Source of the DNA: Gluconacetobacter liquefaciens
Lineage (GTDB): Bacteria; Pseudomonadota; Alphaproteobacteria; Acetobacterales; Acetobacteraceae
Assembly (NCBI RefSeq): GCF_003350405.1
Contig: NZ_QQAW01000005.1
Span: forward strand, 62,001 to 126,000
Length of the DNA: 64,000 bases
Direction of reading: 5' to 3'
Part shown: piece after piece, positions 37,181 through 45,065 of the stretch
How positions within the stretch are numbered: the stretch's first letter is position 1
How the letters are laid out: each line of letters opens with the position of its first letter
Translations under genes and position numbers: made by a program
Notes under the pieces: generated by a model
Told to the model about the DNA's origin: nothing
The model's database searches: none
Seen by the model: only the letters and a program-made list of their open reading frames with translations

Positions 37181-37399
37181 ATGAGACGTCTGATGTTTGT
37201 CTGTTCTTGCAATATGCTGACTGACCAGGATGTGAAACGCGCGGTTGACGACGGGGCCACCCGCCCGCGTGAGATCTATGCCGCACAGGGATGCCGTGCG
37301 CAGTGCGGCAATTGCGTTCCGGGCGTGTTGTGCCTGTTGCGCCGGGCGCTTCAGGCGCGCAGCGAAATGGCGTCGTCGGAACCATTGCCCGCGATGTGA
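37181..37399 (+). CDS. bfd: Bacterioferritin-associated ferredoxin-like [2Fe-2S] protein
   Basis: A 72-residue BFD-like domain. The cluster ligands are Cys8 and Cys10 (VCSCNMLTDQDVKRAV) and Cys42 and Cys45 (QCGNC), the same spacing pattern as E. coli Bfd. Extra cysteines at 38 and 51 are noted. Bfd delivers electrons to bacterioferritin so that stored iron can be released under starvation; no bacterioferritin gene is in the window. ACGGAG precedes the ATG at 37181. The Fur-like site upstream supports iron control. Confidence 0.88.
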   Translation: MRRLMFVCSCNMLTDQDVKRAVDDGATRPREIYAAQGCRAQCGNCVPGVLCLLRRALQARSEMASSEPLPAM

Positions 37400-37484
37400 G
37401 AGCCTGTCGGGCCCGATTGCGCATTTGCCTGCAGGCCTTCGAAAAGGGGATGCGGCGGTGAAGCGGGCTTGGTAAAAGATTCGC

Positions 37485-38006
37485 ATGTCTTTCGGTGATC
37501 GCATCAATCAGTTCGACGTCTGGCTGCTGGACCGCGTGTTCCAGCCATTTGCCGATCGCCTGCCCGAGCGGGTGCCGGCGATGGCAGTGGGGATGAGCTT
37601 CCAGCTCGGCGCCATCATGCTGTCGGCGGCATCGATCATCGCAATGATCGTGATCGGGCACATGGCGCTCAGTGACGCGATGTTCAATGTGCTGGTCTGG
37701 TGCCTCGGTCTTGCTTTTTATGTGGGCATCAACCGGGTGCGACCGATGGTCAGGCCAGGCCATATGAACCCCCTGCGGGTAATGCTGGCGGGCATGCGAC
37801 CGCTCTCGATCCCGTTTGCGATCTATGCGCTCTATCAGGGGGCGACGGCGCCGCCGCATTTCGAGATCGCGCTGTGGTTCAATTCGCTGGCCAATATCAT
37901 CTTCGTTGCCGGCATCTACCTGATCTCCTGCGAGGTCCGGCCGCCGGGACATCGCCAGACCAGCCGCGCCCGCTTTAGCCGCATGCAGGAACAGGGCAGC
38001 CTGTAG
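37485..38006 (+). CDS. Predicted membrane protein, unknown family (173 aa)
   Basis: Four hydrophobic segments are seen at about residues 30-57, 62-85, 100-118 and 128-148, with cytoplasmic-type basic residues between them, and a basic C-terminus (GHRQTSRARFSRMQ). The start ATG at 37485 has only a weak ribosome binding site. It lies 85 bases after the bfd gene on the same strand. The amphipathic N-terminus (INQFDVWLLDRVFQPFADRL) may lie along the membrane. I do not recognise the family. Confidence 0.75.
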   Translation: MSFGDRINQFDVWLLDRVFQPFADRLPERVPAMAVGMSFQLGAIMLSAASIIAMIVIGHMALSDAMFNVLVWCLGLAFYVGINRVRPMVRPGHMNPLRVMLAGMRPLSIPFAIYALYQGATAPPHFEIALWFNSLANIIFVAGIYLISCEVRPPGHRQTSRARFSRMQEQGSL

Positions 38007-38026
38007 GCCTGCACACGGAGCGCCGG

Positions 38027-38310
38027 ATGGCCGTTCGTTCGTCCGGTATGGTGGGGAGCGTACTGCTCGTGCTGTGGAGCAGTGGGGCGCGGGCTGCGGC
38101 CGATCCGGCTCTTGGGGAACTCGATCGCGGGTTTGCCTGTCCGGAATCGCTGTCGTCGGACGATGCGCGTTTCGCGGCGCTGCGGCGTTTCGTGGATGCT
38201 TATAAGGTGGCCCGGCCGCATTATTCGCGACTACGCCGATCCCGGATGGTTCGCTGAATGCCGAAGCCAGTCAGTGGGCCTGCGGCGCGGCGAAGGATGC
38301 CCTGTTCTAG
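38027..38310 (+). pseudogene. Small secreted protein, probably interrupted by a one-base deletion
   Basis: ATG 38027 opens MAVRSSGMVGSVLLVLWSSGARA, a signal peptide, then FACPESLSSDDARFAALRRF and VDAYKVARPH. The frame then ends in arginine-rich sequence at 38257. In another frame, protein-like sequence continues as TTPIPDGSLNAEASQWACGA and AKDALF, with a stop at 38308-38310 that just overlaps the stop of the opposing gene. Adding one base near 38220-38226 would join the two into about a 95-residue protein with two cysteines. The restored end fits the tight convergent arrangement better. The family is unknown. Confidence 0.5.
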
Positions 38311-38468
38311 AAATCGATGCAGCGGCCTTTGACGGTCCAGTCGCCATAGCGCGTCGGCTGCTTTTCCTTGGGGCCGCCATATTCCTTGGCGTCAGACGTG
38401 GTCGCCGCCGCGTCGTTAGCCGGCGTGACGGGCGAGGGGGTTTCGTTCTCGGTATCGGTGCTGGTCAT
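38307..38468 (-). CDS. DUF1674 protein (SdhAF4-like succinate dehydrogenase assembly factor), 53 aa
   Basis: A 53-residue ORF that is easily missed because of its size. The C-terminal half carries the family signature: EYGGPKEKQPTRYGDWTVKG followed by RCIDF at the very end, matching the (E)xGGPxGPEPTRYGDWExKGRCxDF consensus. The N-terminal half is disordered and rich in Thr, Ser and Glu. In eukaryotes and proteobacteria, SdhAF4/SdhE-like proteins of this family protect flavinylated SdhA before complex II assembly. The succinate dehydrogenase genes are not in the window. No strong ribosome binding site is visible. The stop overlaps the end of the convergent gene. Confidence 0.85.
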   Translation of the reverse strand: MTSTDTENETPSPVTPANDAAATTSDAKEYGGPKEKQPTRYGDWTVKGRCIDF

Positions 38469-38522
38469 GGCACCAGCTTGGCCCGACTTTCGGCCGTCGG
38501 CAAGAAACGGCCGTGTGATCGG

Positions 38523-38819
38523 TCAGGGTTTGTCGGGCGGCTTCATCCAGCGATCGCCGGCATGGCGGGAATGCGCGATGAAAAAGCCGATCAACCCGCC
38601 GATCGCCGCCGCCAGAGCCGCCAGTTGCAGCCCGGCACCGATCAGCAGCATGAAGACGGGGCCGGCCGTTACCCCGACGGCGAAGGTCAGCAGGCTCTCG
38701 CGCAATGTCGGGCCGAAGCGCCGTTCGGCGCCGCAATGGGGGCAGATTTCCGCCGTGCCACGAATGGTCTTGTGGCAGAACGGACATTGCTCGACGGTGC
38801 CGGCGATGGGTTCGATCAT
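38523..38819 (-). CDS. Zinc-ribbon membrane protein (98 aa)
   Basis: The N-terminus has a zinc ribbon (QCPFCHKTI...CPHCGAERR; cysteines near residues 12, 15, 26 and 29). This is followed by two hydrophobic helices at about 40-62 and 65-84 and a basic tail. It would be anchored in the inner membrane with the ribbon in the cytosol. GAAGG precedes the ATG. It lies 26 bases behind ccmI on the same strand and may be cotranscribed with the ccm operon. The function is unknown. Confidence 0.78.
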   Translation of the reverse strand: MIEPIAGTVEQCPFCHKTIRGTAEICPHCGAERRFGPTLRESLLTFAVGVTAGPVFMLLIGAGLQLAALAAAIGGLIGFFIAHSRHAGDRWMKPPDKP

Positions 38820-38845
38820 AAAGGGCCTTCAGGTCGCCGTTGTGT

Positions 38846-39568
38846 CTATTGATGCTCGGACTCGGCGATCCGCTGCTGGGCGGCCATGCGCCACGGCGCG
38901 TCGGCCGGCGCGGCATCGAGCGCGCGGCGGAATAAGGCGGCGCTTTCCGGCGTCACCCGGCCGTCGGCCAGGGTCTGGGCCTCGGCGGCGCGGGCGGCGA
39001 TTTCGGGGATGAACTGGATCGCGGTGGCCTGGCGCCATGCCTCCGCCGCAGCCGCGTAATGGTTGCGCGCGGCCTCGGCCTGGCCCAGCAGCAGGAAGCC
39101 CCGGAAGCGATTGGGGTCGTCAGGCGACATCCGGCCCAGTCCGGCGCGCAATTCCGCCAGCAGCCCGTCATCGCGCTTGTCCTGCGCCTTCTGCGCCAGC
39201 AGGCGCGGACCGAGGGGCTGCGCGGGCAATGACGGATGGCCACACAGCAGATACAGCCCCGTCGCGCTGACGGGCAGCAGCAGCAGGCACACCAGCACGA
39301 CCGGGGTGGTGATGGCGCGGCCGAGACCCCGCGTCGGTGCGGCGTCCGACGCCAGCAGCCGGCGCTGGATTTCCAGGCGCGCCCCTTCATGTTCGCTGTC
39401 GGCGATCAGGCCGCATTCCCGGTCGCGGTCCAGTTCGACGAGTTGCGCACGCAGCAGGACGAGGGCTGATTCGCGTTCGTCCCGCAGGCGGGTGGTGCGG
39501 CGGAAGGCCAGGAAAGAAGGCAGCAGCACAACGGCGCTGAGCAGGAAAATGCCAATCCAGATCATCAT
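38846..39568 (-). CDS. ccmI: Cytochrome c maturation protein CcmI
   Basis: CcmI holds apocytochrome c for the heme ligation complex. Residues 1-22 form the first membrane helix (MMIWIGIFLLSAVVLLPSFL); a leucine-zipper-like cytoplasmic loop follows (RDERESALVLLRAQLVELDRD), then a second helix at about 90-110. The periplasmic part (to 240) has weak TPR-like repeats, with FLLLGQAEAARNHYAAAAEAW. This matches the short form of CcmI. It is the last ccm gene, starting 13 bases after ccmH. Confidence 0.9.
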   Translation of the reverse strand: MMIWIGIFLLSAVVLLPSFLAFRRTTRLRDERESALVLLRAQLVELDRDRECGLIADSEHEGARLEIQRRLLASDAAPTRGLGRAITTPVVLVCLLLLPVSATGLYLLCGHPSLPAQPLGPRLLAQKAQDKRDDGLLAELRAGLGRMSPDDPNRFRGFLLLGQAEAARNHYAAAAEAWRQATAIQFIPEIAARAAEAQTLADGRVTPESAALFRRALDAAPADAPWRMAAQQRIAESEHQ

Positions 39569-39581
39569 TATCTCAGCGCGG

Positions 39582-40058
39582 TCAGGTCAGGTCGGTCAGG
39601 CGCGTGCGTTCGTCGTCGCTCAGCGGCGCGGGGCCGGAGCCGCGCGCACGGCGGAAGGACAGGAAGGCGACAAGACCGCCGACCAGCAGGGCAAGAACCG
39701 GCATCACCCATAGCAGGATCGTACCGGCGGTCAGCGGTGGGCTCAGGCGGATGAAATTGCCGTAGCGGCCGACCATCCAGTCCATGATCTGGCGGTCGGA
39801 TTCCCCCTTGGCGACGTGCTCGCGCACCACATGGCGCAGGTCGCGCGCTAGCCCGGCGCTGCTGTCCTCGATCGATTCGTTCTGGCAGACCAGGCAGCGC
39901 AACTGCGACCCGATGGCCTGGGCGCGGGCTTCCTGATGGGCGTCGGGCAGCATTTCCGACGGATCGTCCACCGCGACGGCGGCCAGTGGCGAGAGGCTGA
40001 TCGCCACCGTCAGTACAGTCGCCAGCACGAAGGCCAGCCGACGCATCGCAGCCTTCAT
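39582..40058 (-). CDS. ccmH: Cytochrome c maturation protein CcmH (CcmL)
   Basis: Reduces the CXXC of apocytochrome c in the periplasm. The active motif is LRCLVCQNESIEDSSAGLA (Cys55, Cys58), followed by the family stretches DLRHVVREHVAKGESDRQIM and RYGNFIRLSPP. A signal peptide precedes it, and a C-terminal membrane helix lies at about 118-140. Start at 40058 overlaps the ccmG stop (ATGA). The 158-residue protein corresponds to the N-terminal half of E. coli CcmH; the second half is the separate CcmI here. Confidence 0.95.
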   Translation of the reverse strand: MKAAMRRLAFVLATVLTVAISLSPLAAVAVDDPSEMLPDAHQEARAQAIGSQLRCLVCQNESIEDSSAGLARDLRHVVREHVAKGESDRQIMDWMVGRYGNFIRLSPPLTAGTILLWVMPVLALLVGGLVAFLSFRRARGSGPAPLSDDERTRLTDLT

Positions 40059-40633
40059 GTCCGCAGGCTCGCGGCCAGAGGCAGCAGGATGTCGTGCATG
40101 GTCGCCTCGTCCAGCGCAGCGGCGGAATGCCATCTTATGACGCCACCCGGCCCGATCAGGAACGATTCCGGCACCCCGGACACGCCCCAGTCGATTGCGG
40201 TCATGCCCGACAGGTCGCTGGCGATGCGGGCATAGGGATTGCCCGCGCGGCGCACGAAACCCTGCGCGTCGGCCGGCTTGTCCTTGTAGGCGATGCCCCA
40301 GATCGGCAGCCGGTCCTTCAGCGCGTTGAGCTGCGGCATCTCGGCGACGCAGGGAATGCACCAGGAGGCGAAGAAATTGACCAGCACCGGCACCTTCAGC
40401 GCCCGCAGATCGACGGCACCGAAACCTTGGCCGGGCGACTGGTCGGGCAGGGTGAAGTCCGGCACCGGCCGGTTCAGCGCCGGGGCCTTGATGTCATGCG
40501 GGTCGAACGAGCCCTGGCGCATGCCCGACAGCATCTGCCAGAACGCGATCCCGGCGCCGCCCGCAACCACCAGCGGCGCCGCCATCAGCAGGCGCCGGCG
40601 CGTGAGGTCCGGCTGGGCTGTCTTGTCGCTCAT
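40055..40633 (-). CDS. ccmG: Thiol:disulfide interchange protein CcmG (DsbE)
   Basis: Membrane-anchored thioredoxin that keeps CcmH and apocytochrome c reduced. Residues 12-32 form the signal anchor; the redox site is ASWCIPCVAEMP (Cys92, Cys95), with the CcmG-specific Pro and acidic surroundings, and the cis-proline loop is SGVPESFLIGPGG. The start at 40633 overlaps the ccmF stop by four bases. It is 192 residues long. Confidence 0.96.
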   Translation of the reverse strand: MSDKTAQPDLTRRRLLMAAPLVVAGGAGIAFWQMLSGMRQGSFDPHDIKAPALNRPVPDFTLPDQSPGQGFGAVDLRALKVPVLVNFFASWCIPCVAEMPQLNALKDRLPIWGIAYKDKPADAQGFVRRAGNPYARIASDLSGMTAIDWGVSGVPESFLIGPGGVIRWHSAAALDEATMHDILLPLAASLRT

Positions 40634-42609
40634 GACGTCGCCACCAGCCCGGCGGTCGCGGCCCGGCGCGGCGCGCCCACGCGCATGCGCCGGTCGGACA
40701 GCGAGAGCACGCCGCCCAGCGCCATGATCAACCCGCCCAGCCACATCCATGGCGCCAGCGGATTGTAATGCAGGCGCAGCACGTAGGTCGTCTCCCCGCC
40801 GTTCTCGTGCCGGTCGCCCAGCACGCCATAAAGGTCGGACATCAGGTTGGTATGAATCGCCACCTCCGTCGTCGTCTGGCTCTGGCTGGCGAAGGTGCGC
40901 TTGGCCGGGTGCAGCACCGTGACCAGTTGCCCGTCATGCCGGACCTCGATCGTGGCGATCAGCGCCGTGTAGTTCGGGCCGGGCGCCGCGCGCACCTCGG
41001 TCAGCGTCCACGCATCGCCGGCCAGCATTTCGGTCTGGCCGACATGGACCTCCACGATCCGATGCTGGGCCTGCGACATCGCGGCCAGACCCAGCACGCT
41101 GACACCGACGCCGGCATGGGCCAGCGCCGCCCCCAGCGCCGCGCGCGGCAGCATGCGGGCACGCTGCCAGCTTGCCCCGACGGGAATGCGGAACAGGCGG
41201 ATGCGCTCGGCGATATCGGCGATGCTGCTGGCAATGACCCAGACGGCGCATGTGGCAGCCAGGAGCGGCAGCACGTCACGCACCCGCCATGCCATGAGGG
41301 CGAAAGCCACCATCGTCAGGGCGCCGGCCCACCACAGCCGACGCAGCACCGGCCAGAGTTGCGCGCGCTTCCACGGCATCATCGGGCCAAGCCCCATGAA
41401 GACCATCAGCGGGATCGCCATCGGTGCCGCCGTGGCATCGAAGAACGGCTTGCCGACCGAAATCGTCTTGCCGAACAGCAGCGACATGAAGGGCGGATAC
41501 ATCGTGCCCGTCAGCACCACCGCGCAGATCGAGCACAGCAGGATGTTGTTCAGCACCAGCAGCCCTTCGCGCGACACCGGGGCGAACACGCCGCCGGCCG
41601 TGAGCGAAGGCGCGCGGATGGCGAACAGCAGCAGCGATCCGCCGATCACCAGCCCCAGCAGGCCCAGGATGAAGATGCCGCGTGCCGGGTCATTGGCGAA
41701 GGCATGGACGGAATTGAGAATGCCCGAGCGCACCAGGAAGGTGCCGGAGAGCGAGAAGGAAAAGGTGCCGATCGCCAGCAGCACGGTCCAGATCTTCAGC
41801 GCCTCGCGCTTTTCCACGACGATGGCGGAATGGACCAGCGCCGTGCCCGTCAGCCACGGGATCAGCGAGGCGTTCTCCACCGGGTCCCAGAACCAGTAGC
41901 CGCCCCATCCCAGCACGTAATACGACCACCACGACCCCAGCGCGATGCCGCAGGTCAGGAAGCACCAGGCCGCGACCGCCCAGGGGCGCACCCAGCGACC
42001 CCAGGAGGCATCGACGCGGCCTTCGATCAGCGCCGCGACGGCGAAGGCGAAAGGCACCGCGAAGCCGACATAGCCGGTGTAGAGAATGGGCGGATGGAAG
42101 GCGAGGCCCGGGTCCTGCAACAGCGGGTTCATGCCCTGGCCGTCCATCGGCGCCGGCCACACCCGGTCGAACGGGTTGGAGGTGGTGAGGCAGAAAAGCT
42201 GGAAGCCCGCCGACACCCCGCCCAGCACGGCGATCACCCGGGCACGCAGGGCCGAGGGCAGGTCGCGGCCGAACAGCGCCACGGCCCCGCCGCACAGGCC
42301 CAGGATCAGCGCCCACAGCAGGACCGACCCCTCGTGATTGCCCCAGACGCCGGTGATCTTATACAGCAGCGGCTTGGCCACCGCGCTGTTGGCCGCGACG
42401 TTCTGGACCGAGAAATCGTCCTGGATGGCCGAATGGACCAGACAGGCGAAGGAATAGAGCAGCGCCAGAAGCTGCCCGATGGCCAGTGCGGGGGCCAGCG
42501 CCATCAGGCGCGGATCGCGCCGCTGTGCGCCGACCATCGGCAGCACCGCCTGCCCGGCGGCCAGGCAGCAGGCCAGCGCGAGGGCGAAATTTCCCAGTTC
42601 CGGGGTCAT
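40630..42609 (-). CDS. ccmF: Heme lyase CcmF
   Basis: The large integral subunit that attaches heme to apocytochrome c. The 659-residue protein has about 15 membrane helices, and the WWD signature is seen as GWGGYWFWDPVENAS near residues 228-242, preceded by GSWWSYYVL. GVWGNHEGSVLLW and the conserved His-containing AFHPPILYTGYVG are heme or quinone ligand regions. The C-terminal periplasmic part (VEVHVGQTEMLAGD) is complete. It starts 6 bases after ccmE. Confidence 0.97.
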   Translation of the reverse strand: MTPELGNFALALACCLAAGQAVLPMVGAQRRDPRLMALAPALAIGQLLALLYSFACLVHSAIQDDFSVQNVAANSAVAKPLLYKITGVWGNHEGSVLLWALILGLCGGAVALFGRDLPSALRARVIAVLGGVSAGFQLFCLTTSNPFDRVWPAPMDGQGMNPLLQDPGLAFHPPILYTGYVGFAVPFAFAVAALIEGRVDASWGRWVRPWAVAAWCFLTCGIALGSWWSYYVLGWGGYWFWDPVENASLIPWLTGTALVHSAIVVEKREALKIWTVLLAIGTFSFSLSGTFLVRSGILNSVHAFANDPARGIFILGLLGLVIGGSLLLFAIRAPSLTAGGVFAPVSREGLLVLNNILLCSICAVVLTGTMYPPFMSLLFGKTISVGKPFFDATAAPMAIPLMVFMGLGPMMPWKRAQLWPVLRRLWWAGALTMVAFALMAWRVRDVLPLLAATCAVWVIASSIADIAERIRLFRIPVGASWQRARMLPRAALGAALAHAGVGVSVLGLAAMSQAQHRIVEVHVGQTEMLAGDAWTLTEVRAAPGPNYTALIATIEVRHDGQLVTVLHPAKRTFASQSQTTTEVAIHTNLMSDLYGVLGDRHENGGETTYVLRLHYNPLAPWMWLGGLIMALGGVLSLSDRRMRVGAPRRAATAGLVATS

Positions 42610-42615
42610 GTTCAG

Positions 42616-43146
42616 TCAGCTTCCATGCTGCGGCGCAGCTTTGTCCTGGCTCGTGGCGGTCTTGGTCATGCTGTTCCAGCTCGCGGCGTCGGGCGGCTTG
42701 CCGTAGCGCGGGTCCCATTTGCCGCTGCGGCGCAGGGCCTCGGCGACTTCCTTGGGCATGTAGGTTTCGTCATGCTTGGCCAGCACTTCGCTGGCCCGGA
42801 ACGACCCGTCGGCCAGCACGCTGCCGATCGCCACCACGCTCTGCCCCTCGCGGAACAGGTCGGGCAGGATGCCTTCGTAATGCACGGTCACGGCATCCTG
42901 GCCGTCCGTCACGTCGAACTGGTTGGTCGGCGTGTCGCCGTTCTTCTGCTGCCGCACCGATCCGGCCACCACCATGCCGCCCAGCCGGATGGTGCGGTCG
43001 GCGGCCGGCGGATGGGCATGGACCTGCGATGGCGCCATGAAGAAGACGATGTTGGAGGAAAACGCGCTCAAGGTCAGCGCGGTGGCGGTGCCCAGCCCGA
43101 TCAGGCATCCGCCGACCAGCCACAGGCGGCGACTCTTGCGGGTCAT
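42616..43146 (-). CDS. ccmE: Heme chaperone CcmE
   Basis: Carries heme covalently in the periplasm. The binding His is at residue 125 in VLAKHDETYMPKEV, with the conserved Tyr at 129. An N-terminal membrane anchor spans residues 8-30, and the OB-fold core includes RTIRLGGMVVAGSVRQ and ILPDLFREGQSVVA. The C-terminal tail after YMPKE is about 45 residues and disordered. The 176-residue length is normal. The start overlaps the ccmD stop. Confidence 0.96.
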   Translation of the reverse strand: MTRKSRRLWLVGGCLIGLGTATALTLSAFSSNIVFFMAPSQVHAHPPAADRTIRLGGMVVAGSVRQQKNGDTPTNQFDVTDGQDAVTVHYEGILPDLFREGQSVVAIGSVLADGSFRASEVLAKHDETYMPKEVAEALRRSGKWDPRYGKPPDAASWNSMTKTATSQDKAAPQHGS

Positions 43147-43307
43147 GGCGCGGACACTCCGCCGGCGCGCTCGGCACGGGACGGACGCTCGATCGCGGCA
43201 AGCCGCGCGCGGGCACGGCGCAGGCGCAGCGCCGCACCGGTGCCGAGGATCACGGCCAGCCCGATGGTCATGCCATAAGCGGCGACGATATAGGGCAGGT
43301 GGGTCAT
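43143..43307 (-). CDS. ccmD: Heme exporter accessory protein CcmD
   Basis: A 54-residue protein with one membrane helix (residues 4-27: LPYIVAAYGMTIGLAVILG) and a basic cytoplasmic tail, as in all CcmD proteins. It supports release of heme-CcmE from the CcmABC complex. Its start overlaps the ccmC stop and its stop overlaps the ccmE start, both as ATGA. The position between ccmC and ccmE makes the assignment firm despite low sequence conservation. Confidence 0.9.
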   Translation of the reverse strand: MTHLPYIVAAYGMTIGLAVILGTGAALRLRRARARLAAIERPSRAERAGGVSAP

Positions 43308-44122
43308 GCGACGGCTCCGCTCAGGTCGGGGCCGGAATCCTGGGCATCGTCCTGGGTCTCCGTGCGGCCCCGGCGCATGGCCAGCGCCGTGCGGACCCGG
43401 CTCTCCATCACGGCGGCGCGCAGGCGTGCGACGAGAATGGCGGCGAAGCCGAACGTGAAGCCGATGGTGCAGACCAGCAGCGGCCACAGCATGTCGGTCG
43501 ACATGGTGGGGGCTGCGGTCAGCGTGATGCTGTCGGGCTGGTGCAGGGTGTTCCACCACTGAACGCTGAACTTGATGATCGGCAGATCCACCGCCCCGGC
43601 CAGGCCCAGGATCGCGGCGGCGCGATAGCCGCGCTGCGGTTCGTCGAAGGCGCGGATCAGCGCGATGTGGCCCAGATAGAGAAAGAACAGCACCAGCACC
43701 GACGTCAGCCGCGCGTCCCACACCCACCAGGTGCCCCACATCGGCTTGCCCCACAGCGAACCGGTGGCGAGGCAGATCGCGGTGACCGAGGCCCCGACCG
43801 GCCCGATCTCCACCGCCGCCAGATCGGCCAGCGGATGGCGCCACACCAGCGACAGCAGCGAACAGACCGCCAGCCCCATATAGCCCGACGATGCCAGCCA
43901 TGCGGCCGGCACATGGACGTACATGATCCGCACGCTGTCCCCCTGCTGCCAGTCGGCGGGCGAGAGGAACAGGCCCCAGACGATGCCGGCGACCGACAGC
44001 CCGATGGCGGGCCAGGTCAGCCAGGGTTGCAGGCGCGCGCCCAGCCGGAGAAACCGCCCCGGATTGGCGTAGCGGTGGAAGAAGGTGCCCGTGCGTGCGG
44101 CAAGGCTCGGTGTTGCGTTCAA
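43304..44122 (-). CDS. ccmC: Heme transporter subunit CcmC
   Basis: Places heme on CcmE. Six membrane helices and the WWD motif (MWGTWWVWDARLTS) are present, with periplasmic heme-ligand loops containing MYVHVPAAW and a second His in WWNTLHQPDS. There is no suitable ATG or GTG; the best start is a TTG at 44122 with GGGGAG upstream, giving 272 residues, about 25 more than most CcmC proteins. The open frame goes on for another 1000 bases upstream but is the shadow of other genes. The ABC subunits ccmA and ccmB are not adjacent. Confidence 0.94.
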   Translation of the reverse strand: MNATPSLAARTGTFFHRYANPGRFLRLGARLQPWLTWPAIGLSVAGIVWGLFLSPADWQQGDSVRIMYVHVPAAWLASSGYMGLAVCSLLSLVWRHPLADLAAVEIGPVGASVTAICLATGSLWGKPMWGTWWVWDARLTSVLVLFFLYLGHIALIRAFDEPQRGYRAAAILGLAGAVDLPIIKFSVQWWNTLHQPDSITLTAAPTMSTDMLWPLLVCTIGFTFGFAAILVARLRAAVMESRVRTALAMRRGRTETQDDAQDSGPDLSGAVA

Positions 44123-44305
44123 GACGGTCTCGTACTCCCCACGCGCGGGGGGCTCCTGTCTGTCTGTGCGTCCGTCTGGCGACGGCGGGGGCGTTTCGCT
44201 TTCCGTTCCTACACGAACATGCGAAGAAAGGCACGGCCCGCGCCGGAACCATGGAGCGTTGTTCACATCTCGGCCCGGCCCGCGATTTCCGGAGGGAGAT
44301 TTTCC

Positions 44306-44599
44306 ATGCTGTTCGCCATTATCTGCACCGACAAGCCAGGGGCGCTGGAAACGCGCCTCGCCACGCGGCCGCAGCATCTGGCCTATCTCCAGGCCTATCA
44401 GGACAGAATTATCCAGGGTGGTCCGCTGATGGGCGCCGACGGGCGGCCCTGCGGCAGCATGCTGCTGATCGACGTGGCGGATCGCGCGACGGCCGAAGGC
44501 TTCGCCGCCAGTGACCCGTATGCCAAGGCCGACGTGTTCGAAAGCGTGGTGATCCGCCCCTTCCGCCCGGTCTTCCGCGACGGCGCGCTGGTGGAATAG
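44306..44599 (+). CDS. YciI family protein
   Basis: A 97-residue ferredoxin-fold protein with the family features: MLFAIICTDKPGALETRL, RPQHLAYL with the conserved His, then SMLLIDVADRATAEGFAASDPYAKADVFESV, ending in VIRPFRPVF. The paired His/Asp suggest an enzymatic role related to muconolactone isomerase-like folds, but no YciI reaction has general support. GGAGGGA precedes the ATG. Only 3 bases separate it from the EVE-domain gene. Confidence 0.9.
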   Translation: MLFAIICTDKPGALETRLATRPQHLAYLQAYQDRIIQGGPLMGADGRPCGSMLLIDVADRATAEGFAASDPYAKADVFESVVIRPFRPVFRDGALVE

Positions 44600-44602
44600 C
44601 GG

Positions 44603-45019
44603 ATGGCATACTGGCTTGTGAAATCCGAACCCGACGCCTTTTCGTGGGACCAGCAGGTGGCCAACGGCGTCGAGCCCTGGACGGGCGTGCGCAATCATCA
44701 GGCCAAGCGCAACCTGATGGCGATGGCGAAGGGCGACCGCGCCTTCTTCTATCATTCGAATATCGGCCGCGAGATCGTGGGCGTGGTCGAGATCGTGCGC
44801 GAAGCCTACCCCGACCCCACGGCCACCGATGGTGGCTGGGTCTGCGTCGATGTCCGCGCGGTAGGGCCGATGCCGCACCCGGTCACCCTTGCGGCGATCA
44901 AGGCCGATGCCGACCTCGCCGACCTGGCGCTGGTCCGTCAGTCGCGCCTCTCGGTCGTGCCGGTGTCCGATACGCATTGGGCGCATCTGTGCCGCATGGG
45001 GGGCTGGGCAGGGGATTAA
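44603..45019 (+). CDS. EVE domain protein (thymocyte nuclear protein 1-like)
   Basis: The 138-residue protein is one EVE domain from end to end: MAYWLVKSEPDAFSWDQQ, WTGVRNHQAKRNLMAMAKGD, FFYHSNIGREIVGVVEIVRE and the C-terminal RLSVVPVSDTHWAHLC. The fold is related to PUA and YTH domains and binds modified bases (for example 5-methylcytosine derivatives), so a link to RNA or DNA modification is possible. It is cotranscribed with the YciI gene. Confidence 0.93.
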   Translation: MAYWLVKSEPDAFSWDQQVANGVEPWTGVRNHQAKRNLMAMAKGDRAFFYHSNIGREIVGVVEIVREAYPDPTATDGGWVCVDVRAVGPMPHPVTLAAIKADADLADLALVRQSRLSVVPVSDTHWAHLCRMGGWAGD

Positions 45020-45065
45020 GTCTGCTTTCCGGGCTTTTCTGCGTTCTCGGCTGGTTGGCGGGCCG

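Noticed and set aside
40768-43278. 836-codon plus-strand ORF opposite ccmF and ccmE
   Set aside because: Composition (His, Arg, Gln, Gly) and lack of any motif mark it as an antisense shadow of a well-supported operon.
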